NCBI GenBank assembly: GCA_034927285.1
Contig: JAYFQF010000026.1
Span: forward strand, 1-64,000
Reading direction: 5' to 3'
From: JAYFQF01 sp034927285
GTDB lineage: Bacteria; Bacillota; Peptococcia; DRI-13; UBA5745
Length of the DNA: 64,000 nt
The first letter of the stretch is position 1; each line of letters opens with the position of its first letter. This document shows positions 25,932-34,578 of the stretch, in pieces. Both the position numbers and the translations under genes were made by a program. The notes under the pieces were generated by a model. The model searched no databases. It saw only the letters and a list, made by a program, of their open reading frames with translations, and was not told the DNA's origin.

Positions 25932-26879
25932 CTATTTCTTATGGATATTCTTTCTGTAAAACCGTTTTCCCTCATACATAAATTCAATCAGCCGGCCCTG
26001 GTCCACCAGCCTGGTGATGATCGCTCTATCGGCATTCCTTTTTTTCAGCAGATCATTGATGATATCTTCCCGGACCGGATGCACCGACGCAATGCTCAGC
26101 ATGTCCTCCGCGATGGATTCGGTAAAGAAAAATCCTTCCTCTTTTTCATCTCCGGTAATGCATTCGACATCTGTTCCGGAGAGGCTGCGGATGATCCGGG
26201 CGGCGTTGGCAAGGGCGGCCTTTGAAGCCCTTTTTACGGCGCTTTCGGCGGGAGGACGGGTGGGAACCAAAAGATAAGCCTTACTTGGGCGGATCAATGA
26301 CAGCTGTTCCGCGATTTTACCGATACAGGCTTCCTGATCGTTTATCCCCTCCACAAGCATGGATTCGGTTACCAGGGTGCCTTTATAGGCTTTGGAAAAC
26401 TCAATAATCCCATTCATTATTCTCTTGTGGTTCAATGAGCCGTGGGGCCTGTCAATCTTACGCCACGTCGCTTCCTCAGCGGCATCAAGGCTGACCGATA
26501 CCCAATCCGCTTTCATCAAATCGTCTTTCACTTCATCCATCCAAATAAGCGACGCGTTGGTAATCACCGCGATTTTTACCTGAAGCGGCCTGAGGAGTTG
26601 GATCTCCGCGCCAAGATTGACGTCAAGGGTCGGTTCGCCGTCAGGCACAAAAGAAAAATAGTCGGCGCTTTCCTGTCTGCTTTCCAGCTGTTTTATTTTC
26701 ATTTCTGCCTCTCGGCAGATGACCTCCGGACTATAGAACTCACCCCTGCTGATCTGCATCCTGTCCGTCCTGCCAAGCTGACAGTAAATACAGGAATAGG
26801 AGCAGGTTTTGGGCGGGATATTGTTAATTCCAATGCTCCGGCCCAAACGTCTTGACGGGACAGGACCATATACAATCAT
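25932..26879 (-). CDS. Radical SAM protein
   Basis: A 315-residue protein with the [4Fe-4S]-SAM motif CSYSCIYC (residues 26-33) and the SAM-binding pattern FVPDGEPTLDVNLG (usual form GEPTL). The C-terminal part looks like a winged helix (IINDLLKKRNADRAIITRLV). This subgroup is often found with ORP/MinD genes in anaerobes; substrate unknown. It is convergent to the Mrp-MinD operon and 32 bases after the ferredoxin gene, under the third copy of the promoter element. Confidence 0.9.
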   Translation of the reverse strand: MIVYGPVPSRRLGRSIGINNIPPKTCSYSCIYCQLGRTDRMQISRGEFYSPEVICREAEMKIKQLESRQESADYFSFVPDGEPTLDVNLGAEIQLLRPLQVKIAVITNASLIWMDEVKDDLMKADWVSVSLDAAEEATWRKIDRPHGSLNHKRIMNGIIEFSKAYKGTLVTESMLVEGINDQEACIGKIAEQLSLIRPSKAYLLVPTRPPAESAVKRASKAALANAARIIRSLSGTDVECITGDEKEEGFFFTESIAEDMLSIASVHPVREDIINDLLKKRNADRAIITRLVDQGRLIEFMYEGKRFYRKNIHKK

Positions 26880-26911
26880 ATCCTTTCAGCCTCCATTGAA
26901 TCATTCTAACG

Positions 26912-27079
26912 TTATAAGTTGATTGCCCCGGACGGGCATTCGCCAACACAAGCCCCGCACTCAACGCAGTCATCGCCGACGACTGCGCTGCCACCCTCAA
27001 GCTTGATTGCCTCAACAGGACATACGTCCTGGCAGCGGCCACAGCCGATGCAAATTTCTTTATTTACCCTGACTGCCAT
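26912..27079 (-). CDS. Small 2[4Fe-4S] ferredoxin
   Basis: A 55-residue clostridial-type ferredoxin with two complete cluster motifs, CIGCGRCQDVCP (residues 10-21) and CVECGACVGECP (38-49). The start at 27079 has AAAGGAGATGATTTTG upstream (nine bases from GGAG to ATG); an in-frame ATG three codons earlier lies too close to that site. It is the first gene of a leftward pair with the radical SAM protein, for which it is the probable electron donor. Confidence 0.93.
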   Translation of the reverse strand: MAVRVNKEICIGCGRCQDVCPVEAIKLEGGSAVVGDDCVECGACVGECPSGAINL

Positions 27080-27123
27080 CAAAATCATCTCCTTTAATGC
27101 TTAACATTAAATAATTATTGGCC

Positions 27124-27165
27124 TATGCCCATAATTATCATAATAACATTATGGGCATATGTCAA
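27124..27165 (-). promoter_or_regulatory. Promoter with the 17-base element, copy 3, and a dyad
   Basis: On the minus strand TTGACATATGCCCATAA occupies 27165 to 27149 and the -10 box TATGAT lies at 27142-27137, spacing 17. An inverted half-site, TATGCCCATAAT (27124-27135 on plus), mirrors ATTATGGGCATA (27148-27159) with 12 bases between, giving a 36-bp dyad over the start-point region. It drives the ferredoxin and radical SAM genes. Confidence 0.8.
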
Positions 27166-27277
27166 TAAAATTACGTAAAAAATATCAAACGCGGAGATAA
27201 AAAAGGCGGCGGTTTGCAGAAATCCTTGACTTCTGTAAACTACCGCTGAAATTTACATGGAAATGCGCAATCCGTAT

Positions 27278-27703
27278 TCACTTTTTCAAATTCTGCTTAT
27301 CCGGGAATGTGCCTGATAAGTTCTGTGGTTTCCGCTCATTTTCACTCTCCAGCCGCGGCCGTATCCGGTCCGGGAGCTGTTGCACCACATGCCGGGGATC
27401 ATGGGCCAGATGCCCTTCCTGACCGGGAGCAATTTCAATATCCCTACCCTGTGCATATGCCGATGCCGCTAACGCAGCCGGACGATCCGAATGATAATGC
27501 ACGGTTATATCATCCATACTAGAGCCTGAAAGGCATTTGTTGTCTGCGCCCAATCCATCCGGCAAACCGGTCTTGTTCTCCTTTTACATCAACAATTCTC
27601 CTTGTCGAATATGCTTATCGGTTACTGAAGTCTTCCGGCCATCTTCGCCTGTCTCCGCTTCCTTGGCCAAGCCTTCCTGTGTTATGAATCCACAGAAGGG
27701 GCT
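27278..27703 (-). pseudogene. Decayed DUF4157 (eCIS-core-type) protein
   Basis: The frame reads ITQEGLAKEAETGEDG, then a TAA at 27586-27584, then KENKTGLPDGLG, LSGSSMDDITVHYHSDRPA, AYAQGRDIEIAPGQEGHLAH and DPRHVVQQLPDRIRP. This is the DUF4157 domain found with extracellular contractile injection systems, where the usual zinc motif is HEAWH; here it is HDPRH, without the catalytic Glu. The in-frame TAA, the missing start (the frame is closed upstream by the dioxygenase stop codon at 27706-27704), and the degraded motif show a broken remnant. No other injection-system structural gene is nearby. Confidence 0.7.
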
Positions 27704-28474
27704 TTATTCAAACAGATAACAAGTCATGGACAATGTGCCTAAGGTGCACGAATTATTAAATACGGTCAGTCTGTCGCTCCTGCCGGCTGCCCCCAGGACA
27801 TATAGAAGGGGGAAAAAGTGATCGGGCGTATGAAACGCCAGAGCCGCCGATTGCCCGGCATTGCTGTAGTTTAGAACATTATCATATTGGCCGGCAATAA
27901 TACTGTCCTTAATATACGTATCAAATTCCAATGCCCAGGGATAACCGCCCGCCATGTCCCAGTTGATACCCGACAAATTGTGTACCACGTTGCCGCTGCC
28001 GAAAATCATTACGCCCTTATCGCGCAGGGATGCAAGTTCACGGCCTATTTTGAAATGAGTGGCGGCGCCGGCCCTTGCATCAATACTCAGCTGAAAAACA
28101 GGAATATCAGCCTCCGGGTACATCCTGCATAAAACCGACCATGTGCCATGGTCAATTCCCCAGCTGTTGTCGATTTCCACTGCTTCGCTCAGCAGCGACA
28201 TTGCCTCATGAGCATTCTTTGGCGCTCCGTCAGGCTGGTAAACGACACGGTACAAAGCCTCCGGAAACCCATACATATCATAGACGATCTCAGGTTTTAT
28301 GGAGTCCGTTATTTTCGTCCCGTTTGTAAACCAATGCGCTGATACCGACACAATGGCTTCGGGCTTTTTTATGCAGTTGGCGACTTTTTCCCAAGCGTTC
28401 GTATACTCGTTGTCCTCAATGGCATTCATGGGCGATCCGTGTCCAATAAATAATGCCGGCATTCTCTCTGACAT
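27704..28474 (-). CDS. ygiD: Extradiol ring-cleavage dioxygenase, DODA/YgiD type
   Basis: A 256-residue LigB-fold protein. Metal-site and signature segments: FIGHGSPMNAIED, SAHWFTNGT, GIDHGTWSVL and AFHTPDHFFPLLYVLGA. E. coli YgiD opens L-DOPA at the 4,5 bond; the natural role in anaerobes is not known, since the reaction needs oxygen. GAGGAGAAACAGAA precedes the ATG. It is divergent from the MarR/suf genes. Confidence 0.9.
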   Translation of the reverse strand: MSERMPALFIGHGSPMNAIEDNEYTNAWEKVANCIKKPEAIVSVSAHWFTNGTKITDSIKPEIVYDMYGFPEALYRVVYQPDGAPKNAHEAMSLLSEAVEIDNSWGIDHGTWSVLCRMYPEADIPVFQLSIDARAGAATHFKIGRELASLRDKGVMIFGSGNVVHNLSGINWDMAGGYPWALEFDTYIKDSIIAGQYDNVLNYSNAGQSAALAFHTPDHFFPLLYVLGAAGRSDRLTVFNNSCTLGTLSMTCYLFE

Positions 28475-28679
28475 TTCTGTTTCTCCTCACAAATCATTTT
28501 CACAGCCGTATCATAAAAATTATATGCTTCAGAGGTTTCATCCAATCCCGTTACACGAGGGGGAAGGCGGAAGCTTCTCTTGAATTATATAACGATTTTA
28601 TCACACAAACGAAATGAAGTCGATTTTCCTTTCAGGACCGACTGGCGGCGGTCCACCCCGGCACTGTCAATTTTCTTTA

Positions 28680-28722
28680 GCTACTAAAAAATGTTGACTT
28701 TTTTGTTTAGTAACTATATAAT
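28680..28722 (+). promoter_or_regulatory. MarR/suf promoter with inverted repeat
   Basis: TTGACT (28694-28699), 17 bases, TATAAT (28717-28722). GCTACTAAA (28680-28688) and TTTAGTAAC (28706-28714) form an inverted repeat, one mismatch, that brackets the -35 box: the expected layout for autoregulation by the MarR protein. The predicted start point falls at about 28729, next to the first start codon. Confidence 0.75.
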
Positions 28723-28730
28723 ATTTTTGG

Positions 28731-29273
28731 GTGATGGAAATGTGCAGAAAAGAAGAACTGATAAAAAAGCTGTATCAGGCGTTAAACATCATGATCTGCG
28801 AGTCGAAAATCGCCAGAAGCTACGGAACGGAACACAAACTGACCTATGCGGACATCAGCCTGCTGAAATGCGTGCAGCGCAATGAGGACGCCAAGGCATG
28901 CGTGCTTTCCCAATACCTGGGCATTACAAACGGCGCGGTAACGCAGCTTGCCAAAAAACTTGAAGGAAAGGGGTATCTGAAGCCATACCGGGTCACCGGA
29001 AATAAAAAGGAAGTGTATTATAAACTGACGGCCGAGGGGGAAACGGCCTGCCGGGGCTATGACCGGCATGATGAGAAGATGCTGTCCGACATCGAGGGTT
29101 ATATCGACACCCTGGACGACGATACCATCGAAAAAATCATCGGCCTGTTCCAGGTGGTTGCCGACAGCACCGCCGTGTACGAACATTGCTCCATTAAGCA
29201 TGCCGCCGAAAATACCGGCCATGATCAGCAGACAGGGATAAAGAGGTGCGAAAAATGCCAAAGAATTTATTAA
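28731..29273 (+). CDS. MarR-family regulator, Cys-rich
   Basis: A winged-helix regulator of up to 180 residues, with the DNA-reading helix in YLGITNGAVTQLAKKLEGKG and the wing after it (YRVTGNKKEVYYKLTAEGE). It has eight Cys, including a C-terminal tail HCSIKHA...RCEKCQRIY that could hold a metal or cluster. Starts GTG 28731, ATG 28734 and ATG 28740 all lack a ribosome site and lie 2-11 bases after the predicted transcript start, so translation may be leaderless. It overlaps sufC by 19 bases and so is in the suf operon; a role in sensing Fe-S or redox status is inferred. Confidence 0.85.
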   Translation: MMEMCRKEELIKKLYQALNIMICESKIARSYGTEHKLTYADISLLKCVQRNEDAKACVLSQYLGITNGAVTQLAKKLEGKGYLKPYRVTGNKKEVYYKLTAEGETACRGYDRHDEKMLSDIEGYIDTLDDDTIEKIIGLFQVVADSTAVYEHCSIKHAAENTGHDQQTGIKRCEKCQRIY

Positions 29274-29995
29274 GCATTAAAAATCTGGGCGCATCCGTGG
29301 AGGGACAGCGTATCCTGAACGGAGTGGATCTGGAAGTCCGGGCGGGAGAGGTTCATGTACTTATGGGCCCCAACGGCGCCGGAAAATCGACTCTGGCAAA
29401 TGTGGTAATGGGAGATCCCCGTTACGATGTGGACCAGGGCCGGATCTTTTTTGAAGATCAGGACATCACCGACGAGAAACCCGACGCCCGGGCCAGAAGG
29501 GGCATGTTCCTTTCCTTCCAGGCGCCGGAGGAGATACCGGGCATCACCGTGGAAAACTTTTTGCGTGCCGCCAAGGCGGCCTACAGCGGCCAGGAGGTAA
29601 AGCTTATCCCTTTTCGTAAGGAATTGCGGGCCCGGATGAAAGAGCTGGACATGGACCCCTCCTATGCGGCACGGTATCTTAACGTCGGTTTTTCCGGCGG
29701 AGAAAAGAAGAAAAACGAGATCCTTCAGCTGGCGGTGCTGAACCCCCGGCTGGCGATATTGGACGAAACCGATTCCGGACTGGATATCGACGCGGTAAAA
29801 ACGATCTCCGAAAGTATCCACCGGTATAAGAAGGACGATAACGCGGTTATTATTATTACGCACATCACCAGGATCCTGCAAAGTCTTCCGGTGGATTATG
29901 TCCATATCATGTCGGAGGGGCGCATAGTTAAAACCGGACAGGCCTCTTTAATCGAAAAAATCAACCGGGAAGGCTTTGCCTCGGTCCTGGGATAA
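29255..29995 (+). CDS. sufC: Fe-S cluster assembly ATPase
   Basis: ABC-type ATPase that drives the SufBCD scaffold. 246 residues; Walker A GPNGAGKS, the SufC-typical NVGFSGGEKKKNEILQ signature and Walker B LAILDETDSGLD. ATG 29255 is chosen because AAAGAGG at 29240-29246 is eight bases before it. It begins inside the end of the MarR gene. Gene order sufC-B-D-S-U. Confidence 0.95.
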   Translation: MPKNLLSIKNLGASVEGQRILNGVDLEVRAGEVHVLMGPNGAGKSTLANVVMGDPRYDVDQGRIFFEDQDITDEKPDARARRGMFLSFQAPEEIPGITVENFLRAAKAAYSGQEVKLIPFRKELRARMKELDMDPSYAARYLNVGFSGGEKKKNEILQLAVLNPRLAILDETDSGLDIDAVKTISESIHRYKKDDNAVIIITHITRILQSLPVDYVHIMSEGRIVKTGQASLIEKINREGFASVLG

Positions 29996-30015
29996 AAACG
30001 GGGTGAGAATACAGG

Positions 30016-31422
30016 ATGGAAAAGCAAAAAACAAAAGTAGAGGATATCGACAGGGAACGCTTTGATTTCCGGGACGAGGACAAGAGCCGTTATAAGACGG
30101 ACAAAGGGCTGACCGCTGAAATTGTGACGGAAATATCAAAACAAAAAAACGAGCCTTCCTGGATGCTGGAACATCGCCTGCGTTCGTTGGATATCTATAA
30201 CCAAACGCCGCTGCCTGCCTGGGGCCCGCCTTTGGACGAACTGAATATGGAGGAAATCGTCACCTATGTGAAGCCCGACACGGGGCTGAAAAGCGACTGG
30301 AACCAGGTGCCGGAGTATATCAAAACTACCTTTGAGCGCCTTGGCATCCCCCAGGCGGAGCGGGATTCCCTGGCAGGGGTAGGAGCCCAGTACGATTCGG
30401 AAGTGGTCTATCATAATATCCGTAACGAGCTGCTTCAGCAGGGCGTGATCTACACCGATATGGAGACGGCGGTACGGGAGCATGAAGATATGGTCCATGA
30501 GCTTTTCATGAAGCTGGTCCCTCCGGAAGACCACAAATTTGTGGCGCTGCACGGGGCGGTCTGGTCCGGCGGATCCTATGTCTATGTGCCGGAAGGGGTA
30601 CGCCTGGAGGTCCCTTTACAGTCCTATTTCCGGCTCAACGCTCCCGGGGCGGGACAATTTGAGCATACGCTGATCGTCGTTGAAAAAGGGGCCAGCGTCC
30701 ATTTCATCGAGGGCTGTTCGGCCCCCAAATATAACGTGGTGAATCTTCACGCCGGCTGCGTGGAGCTTTATGTCCGGGAAGGAGCCACGCTGCGGTATTC
30801 CACCATTGAAAACTGGTCCAAAAACATGATGAATTTAAATACCAAGCGGGCCCTTGTGGAAAAGAACGGAACCATCCAGTGGATATCCGGCACCTTTGGT
30901 TCCCACACCACCATGCTGTACCCTTCCAGTATTTTAAGAGGGGAAGGCGCCCGTTCCACTTTTAACGGTATTACCTTTGCGGGAAATGGACAGAATCTGG
31001 ATACGGGTACCAAGGTGGTCCACGCGGCGCCTAATACCTCCTCCACCATCAGTTCCCGCTCCATTTCCAAGGACGGGGGAATCGCCGTCTACCGCAGCTC
31101 TGTGAATATCCTGCCGGAGGCTGCCGGATCGAAATCCTCCATCGTCTGCGAGTCTTTGATGATGGATAGCGACTCCCGTTCGGATACGGTGCCGGTTATG
31201 GACATCCGCAACGACCGGGTGGATATCGGACATGAGGCCAGAATCGGGCGTATCAGCGATGAGGCGGTTTTCTACCTCATGACCCGGGGATTGTCGGAGG
31301 AAGAGGCCAAGGCCATGATCGTCCGGGGCTTTGTGGAGCCCATCGCCAAGGAACTCCCTCTGGAATATGCAGTTGAAATGAACAGGCTGATCAGCCTTGA
31401 GCTTGAAGGAACCATCGGTTAG
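30016..31422 (+). CDS. sufB: Fe-S cluster scaffold protein
   Basis: A 468-residue SufB, the main scaffold partner of SufC and SufD. Typical parts: AVWSGGSYVYVPEGVRLEVP, IEGCSAPKYNVVNLHAGCVE (with the conserved Cys), TIENWSKNMMNLNTKRA, and MSDEAVFYL-like SDEAVFYLMTRGLSEEEAKA near the C-terminus. Follows sufC by 20 bases. Confidence 0.96.
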   Translation: MEKQKTKVEDIDRERFDFRDEDKSRYKTDKGLTAEIVTEISKQKNEPSWMLEHRLRSLDIYNQTPLPAWGPPLDELNMEEIVTYVKPDTGLKSDWNQVPEYIKTTFERLGIPQAERDSLAGVGAQYDSEVVYHNIRNELLQQGVIYTDMETAVREHEDMVHELFMKLVPPEDHKFVALHGAVWSGGSYVYVPEGVRLEVPLQSYFRLNAPGAGQFEHTLIVVEKGASVHFIEGCSAPKYNVVNLHAGCVELYVREGATLRYSTIENWSKNMMNLNTKRALVEKNGTIQWISGTFGSHTTMLYPSSILRGEGARSTFNGITFAGNGQNLDTGTKVVHAAPNTSSTISSRSISKDGGIAVYRSSVNILPEAAGSKSSIVCESLMMDSDSRSDTVPVMDIRNDRVDIGHEARIGRISDEAVFYLMTRGLSEEEAKAMIVRGFVEPIAKELPLEYAVEMNRLISLELEGTIG

Positions 31423-31432
31423 GAGGCACATT

Positions 31433-32539
31433 ATGCGGCAAGTGGCAGCAACAATTGAACGGATGCCCGTGCCTACCTGGAGGCGGCTTCACGTAAACGA
31501 AGCCGAAGTTGTACTGCGGCAGCCGGATCGGCTATCCGGCGACGGCGGTACCGCTATCCGGGCATCGGGACAAATAGAAATTAAAAATGACGTTGGAAGT
31601 CCGGATTTTGGCCGGGAGCTGGAAAAGCTCTTCACTTCCGTGGAAATCCAGAATTTCATCGACGAAAGCGCCAATCTCCGGCATTTTATCAGGATCCCCA
31701 GGAATCACGCGGAAAAGGAGCCCATTGTCCTTTCGCTGCGGCTTGGAGCGGAAAGTCCGGTTTTGACAGACGATCTGGTCATCGAGGCGGAAGAGGGCTC
31801 CAGAGCCGTCGTCATTCTGGAGTATACCTCTGAAAGCGGTCTGCCGGTGCAGCATTGCGGCCGGACCCGGGTTTTCCTCCGGCCGAACGCCGACCTAAAG
31901 CTGGTAAAGGTGCAGATGCTGAATGAGAAAGCCGCTCACACGGATTTTATCGGAGGAGTGGCGGAAAAAGGAGCCCGGCTCGAGGTGATCCTGGCGGAGC
32001 TGGGCGCTGCCAGGCCGCTTTCAGACTGCAATCTGATCCTCAAGGGCGAAGGCGCCGCCACGGAGTTGGATGTGGTCTATCTGGGGGACGGTCAACGGTC
32101 TTTGGACCTGTCCTGCCGCGTGGAGCACCGGGGCAGGAAGACGGTCTCCAAAATCTGCGGCAAAGGGATTTTACTGGAGAAAAGCCGCAAGGTCTTCCGG
32201 GATACCCTGGACTTTATCAGGGGCTCCTCCGGCTCCAAGGGCCGGGAGGAAGAAAGCGTGCTGATGCTGGACCCCAGAGTAAAGAACGTCTCGGCCCCCT
32301 TGCTGCTTTGCGGCGAGGATGATGTGGAAGGGGAGCACGCCACCTCCTCCGGCAGGCCCGACGATAAAATCCTGTTTTATCTGATGAGCCGCGGGATCGG
32401 CGAACTGGAAGCAAGGAAATTGCTGGCCCAGGCCGCGGTCTCCTCCGTTATTGAGAAAATCCCGGAGGAAAGAATCCGGGAAAAAATACTGGGCTCCCTC
32501 CGGGAATCCATCGAGCGGGGAGGAAAACAAGATGAATAA
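31433..32539 (+). CDS. sufD: Fe-S cluster assembly protein SufD
   Basis: A 368-residue partner of SufB with the shared beta-helix and C-terminal DDKILFYLMSRGIGELEARK. Sequence is more divergent than SufB, as usual. ATG 31433 has TTAGGAGG upstream at good spacing; an upstream in-frame start within sufB is rejected. Overlaps sufS by eight bases. Confidence 0.92.
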   Translation: MRQVAATIERMPVPTWRRLHVNEAEVVLRQPDRLSGDGGTAIRASGQIEIKNDVGSPDFGRELEKLFTSVEIQNFIDESANLRHFIRIPRNHAEKEPIVLSLRLGAESPVLTDDLVIEAEEGSRAVVILEYTSESGLPVQHCGRTRVFLRPNADLKLVKVQMLNEKAAHTDFIGGVAEKGARLEVILAELGAARPLSDCNLILKGEGAATELDVVYLGDGQRSLDLSCRVEHRGRKTVSKICGKGILLEKSRKVFRDTLDFIRGSSGSKGREEESVLMLDPRVKNVSAPLLLCGEDDVEGEHATSSGRPDDKILFYLMSRGIGELEARKLLAQAAVSSVIEKIPEERIREKILGSLRESIERGGKQDE

Positions 32540-33761
32540 ATATCTTCAGGATTTTCCTTTGCTGCTGGAGCCGGACGATCAAGGCCGGCGGATCTGCTAC
32601 CTTGACAACGCCGCCACTACCCAGAAGCCCCAATCCGTACTGGAGGCGGTTTCAAACTACTACCGGACCGCCAACGCCAATCCCCACCGGGGCGCCTATG
32701 ACCTGAGCGTGGAAGCGACCAAGGCTCTGGATTCCGCCCGGGAGAAGGTTCGCGCGTTTATTGGCGCGAAAAAAACCGCGGAGGTCATCTTTACCAAAAG
32801 CGCCACGGAGTCGCTGAACCTGATCGCCTACAGTTATGGAATGTCTCATATCGGGCCCGGCGACGGGATAGTGCTGGCAATTTCCGAACATCACAGTAAT
32901 CTGGTGCCCTGGCAGATCGTCGCAAAAGCAAAGCAGGCAAACCTTACCTATCTGTATACCGACGAAGAAGGCCGGATCCCGCCGGAGGAGATCGAAAACA
33001 AGATCACTTCCCGGACCAGGCTGGTAGCCGTAGGCCACGCCTCCAACGTAACCGGGGTGGTTAACCCTGTGGAGCAGATTATTGGGCGGGCCCATCAGGC
33101 AGGGGCGGTAGTTGTGGTGGACGGTACCCAGAGCGTTCCTCATCTGGCGGTGGACGTATCCGCCCTGGACGCCGATTTCTATGTATTTTCCGCGCATAAG
33201 ATGCTTGGACCCATGGGCGTTGGGATCCTCTATGGCCGGGAGACCCTGCTTGAGGAAATGCCGCCGTTTTTATACGGCGGTGATATGATCGAATACGTGG
33301 AGGAGCAGACCTCCACCTTTGCTCCCTTGCCGCAAAAGTTCGAGGCCGGCACCCAGAATGTAGGCGGGGCCGCGGGACTTGCCGCCGCCATCGGCTATTT
33401 GCAGGCCGCGGGGATGGAAAAGGTCCGGGCTGCCGAAGAAGAGCTTACCGCTTATCTTCTGGAACGGCTGCAGGGCGTCCCTTATCTGAGGCTTTTGGGG
33501 CCCCGGGGCACCGAGGACCGGATCGGCGTAGTTTCCTTTGTGCTGGAAGGCGCGCACCCCCATGATGTGGCCACCATTCTCAATGCGGATAAAATCGCCA
33601 TCCGCTCGGGGAACCATTGCGCCCATCCCTTCCTTCGTCATTTGGGGGTGCAGGCTACGTGCCGCGCCAGCATCTATCTTTATAATACGAAAGAGGACGC
33701 CGACCGTCTGGCGGAAAGCCTGCAAAACGTCAGGAGGTGGCTGGGACATGGAACTAGGTGA
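32532..33761 (+). CDS. sufS: Cysteine desulfurase, SufS type
   Basis: PLP enzyme that takes sulfur from cysteine for cluster building. 409 residues; YLDNAATTQKP at the start, the PLP Lys223 in FSAHKMLGPMG, and the persulfide Cys363 in RSGNHCAHPF. Belongs to the class II desulfurases, which work with SufU. The start overlaps sufD. Confidence 0.95.
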   Translation: MNKYLQDFPLLLEPDDQGRRICYLDNAATTQKPQSVLEAVSNYYRTANANPHRGAYDLSVEATKALDSAREKVRAFIGAKKTAEVIFTKSATESLNLIAYSYGMSHIGPGDGIVLAISEHHSNLVPWQIVAKAKQANLTYLYTDEEGRIPPEEIENKITSRTRLVAVGHASNVTGVVNPVEQIIGRAHQAGAVVVVDGTQSVPHLAVDVSALDADFYVFSAHKMLGPMGVGILYGRETLLEEMPPFLYGGDMIEYVEEQTSTFAPLPQKFEAGTQNVGGAAGLAAAIGYLQAAGMEKVRAAEEELTAYLLERLQGVPYLRLLGPRGTEDRIGVVSFVLEGAHPHDVATILNADKIAIRSGNHCAHPFLRHLGVQATCRASIYLYNTKEDADRLAESLQNVRRWLGHGTR

Positions 33762-34227
33762 TCTTTATACGGAAGTTGTTACAGAGTACAGCCGTTCACA
33801 AAAGCACCGGCATCCCCTGGAAAATCCTGATGTTACCATGCGGGGAGTAAATCCCAGCTGCGGCGACGACATCAGCCTGGCCCTTAAGGTAAATAAGGGA
33901 ATTATCGAAAAGGCGGCGGTTACGGGAAGCGGCTGTGCGATTTCTGAAGCTTCCGCCGCGATGATGGCGGACCTGATCGAGGGAAAATCCGTAGAAGAAG
34001 CCAAGCGTTTATCCGGCCTTTTTCTGGGGATGATCCGCAAGACCGTCACCGACGAAGATGAGCTGGAGGAACTTCAGGACGCGCTGGCTCTGCAAAACGT
34101 CTCCAATATGCCTGCCCGGGTGAAATGCGCGGTGCTTTCCTGGCACACTCTGGAGGAAGCCTTGCACAAGCTGGAGAAAACTCCTGCCGAAGACTCCGGA
34201 GATCCCGGCACTCCTCAAAAAGGGTAA
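33748..34227 (+). CDS. sufU: Sulfur-acceptor protein SufU
   Basis: A 159-residue zinc protein that accepts sulfur from SufS in Gram-positive bacteria. Zinc ligands: Cys38 (NPSCGDDI), Cys63 (GSGCAIS) and Cys127 (VKCAVLSW), with Asp40 as the likely fourth. Starts at ATG 33748 within the end of sufS; CAGGAGG is 12 bases or so upstream. Last gene of the suf operon; a strong terminator follows. Confidence 0.93.
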   Translation: MELGDLYTEVVTEYSRSQKHRHPLENPDVTMRGVNPSCGDDISLALKVNKGIIEKAAVTGSGCAISEASAAMMADLIEGKSVEEAKRLSGLFLGMIRKTVTDEDELEELQDALALQNVSNMPARVKCAVLSWHTLEEALHKLEKTPAEDSGDPGTPQKG

Positions 34228-34333
34228 GGCGCTTCCGCCGGGAAGGCCTTACGTTTTCCCGAAATCCCGGCAAAATCCGGCGGCGGGGAACAAAGCCGCA
34301 AGAGGGTTTATTTTCCATTGGTTTCTGTATATT

Positions 34334-34382
34334 AAAAGCGCAGGCGGACAGCCGCAGTGAAAAGTTGTCTGCCTGCGCTTTT
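34334..34382 (+). terminator. Terminator of the suf operon
   Basis: A 17-bp stem, arms 34334-34350 and 34366-34382, with one G-U pair, an A run before and a T run at the end of the 3' arm. Confidence 0.85.
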
Positions 34383-34520
34383 CTATAGCCGGTTTCTGAT
34401 TCGCGGTCCTTCCTCATTTTTGGGGCGAAACAGCCAAAACAAAAGAATGTTCCTGCTTAGGTTCTGAATTTATCGTTTCATGCAACAAGGAAAAAATACA
34501 GGCGTACTTTAATACTTTAC

Positions 34521-34549
34521 TTGACTAACGTAATGAAGCGAGGTATAGT
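34521..34549 (+). promoter_or_regulatory. his operon promoter
   Basis: TTGACT (34521-34526), 17 bases, TATAGT (34544-34549). The transcript would start about 20 bases before hisZ, leaving no room for a T-box or leader-peptide attenuator. The rest of the 350-base gap between sufU and hisZ holds only the suf terminator. Confidence 0.7.
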
Positions 34550-34578
34550 AAAAGAGTAATTTTTGATTGAGGGAGATC

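Noticed and set aside
34228..34578. T-box or leader attenuator before hisZ
   Set aside because: The predicted transcript starts about 20 bases before the gene, so there is no space for one.
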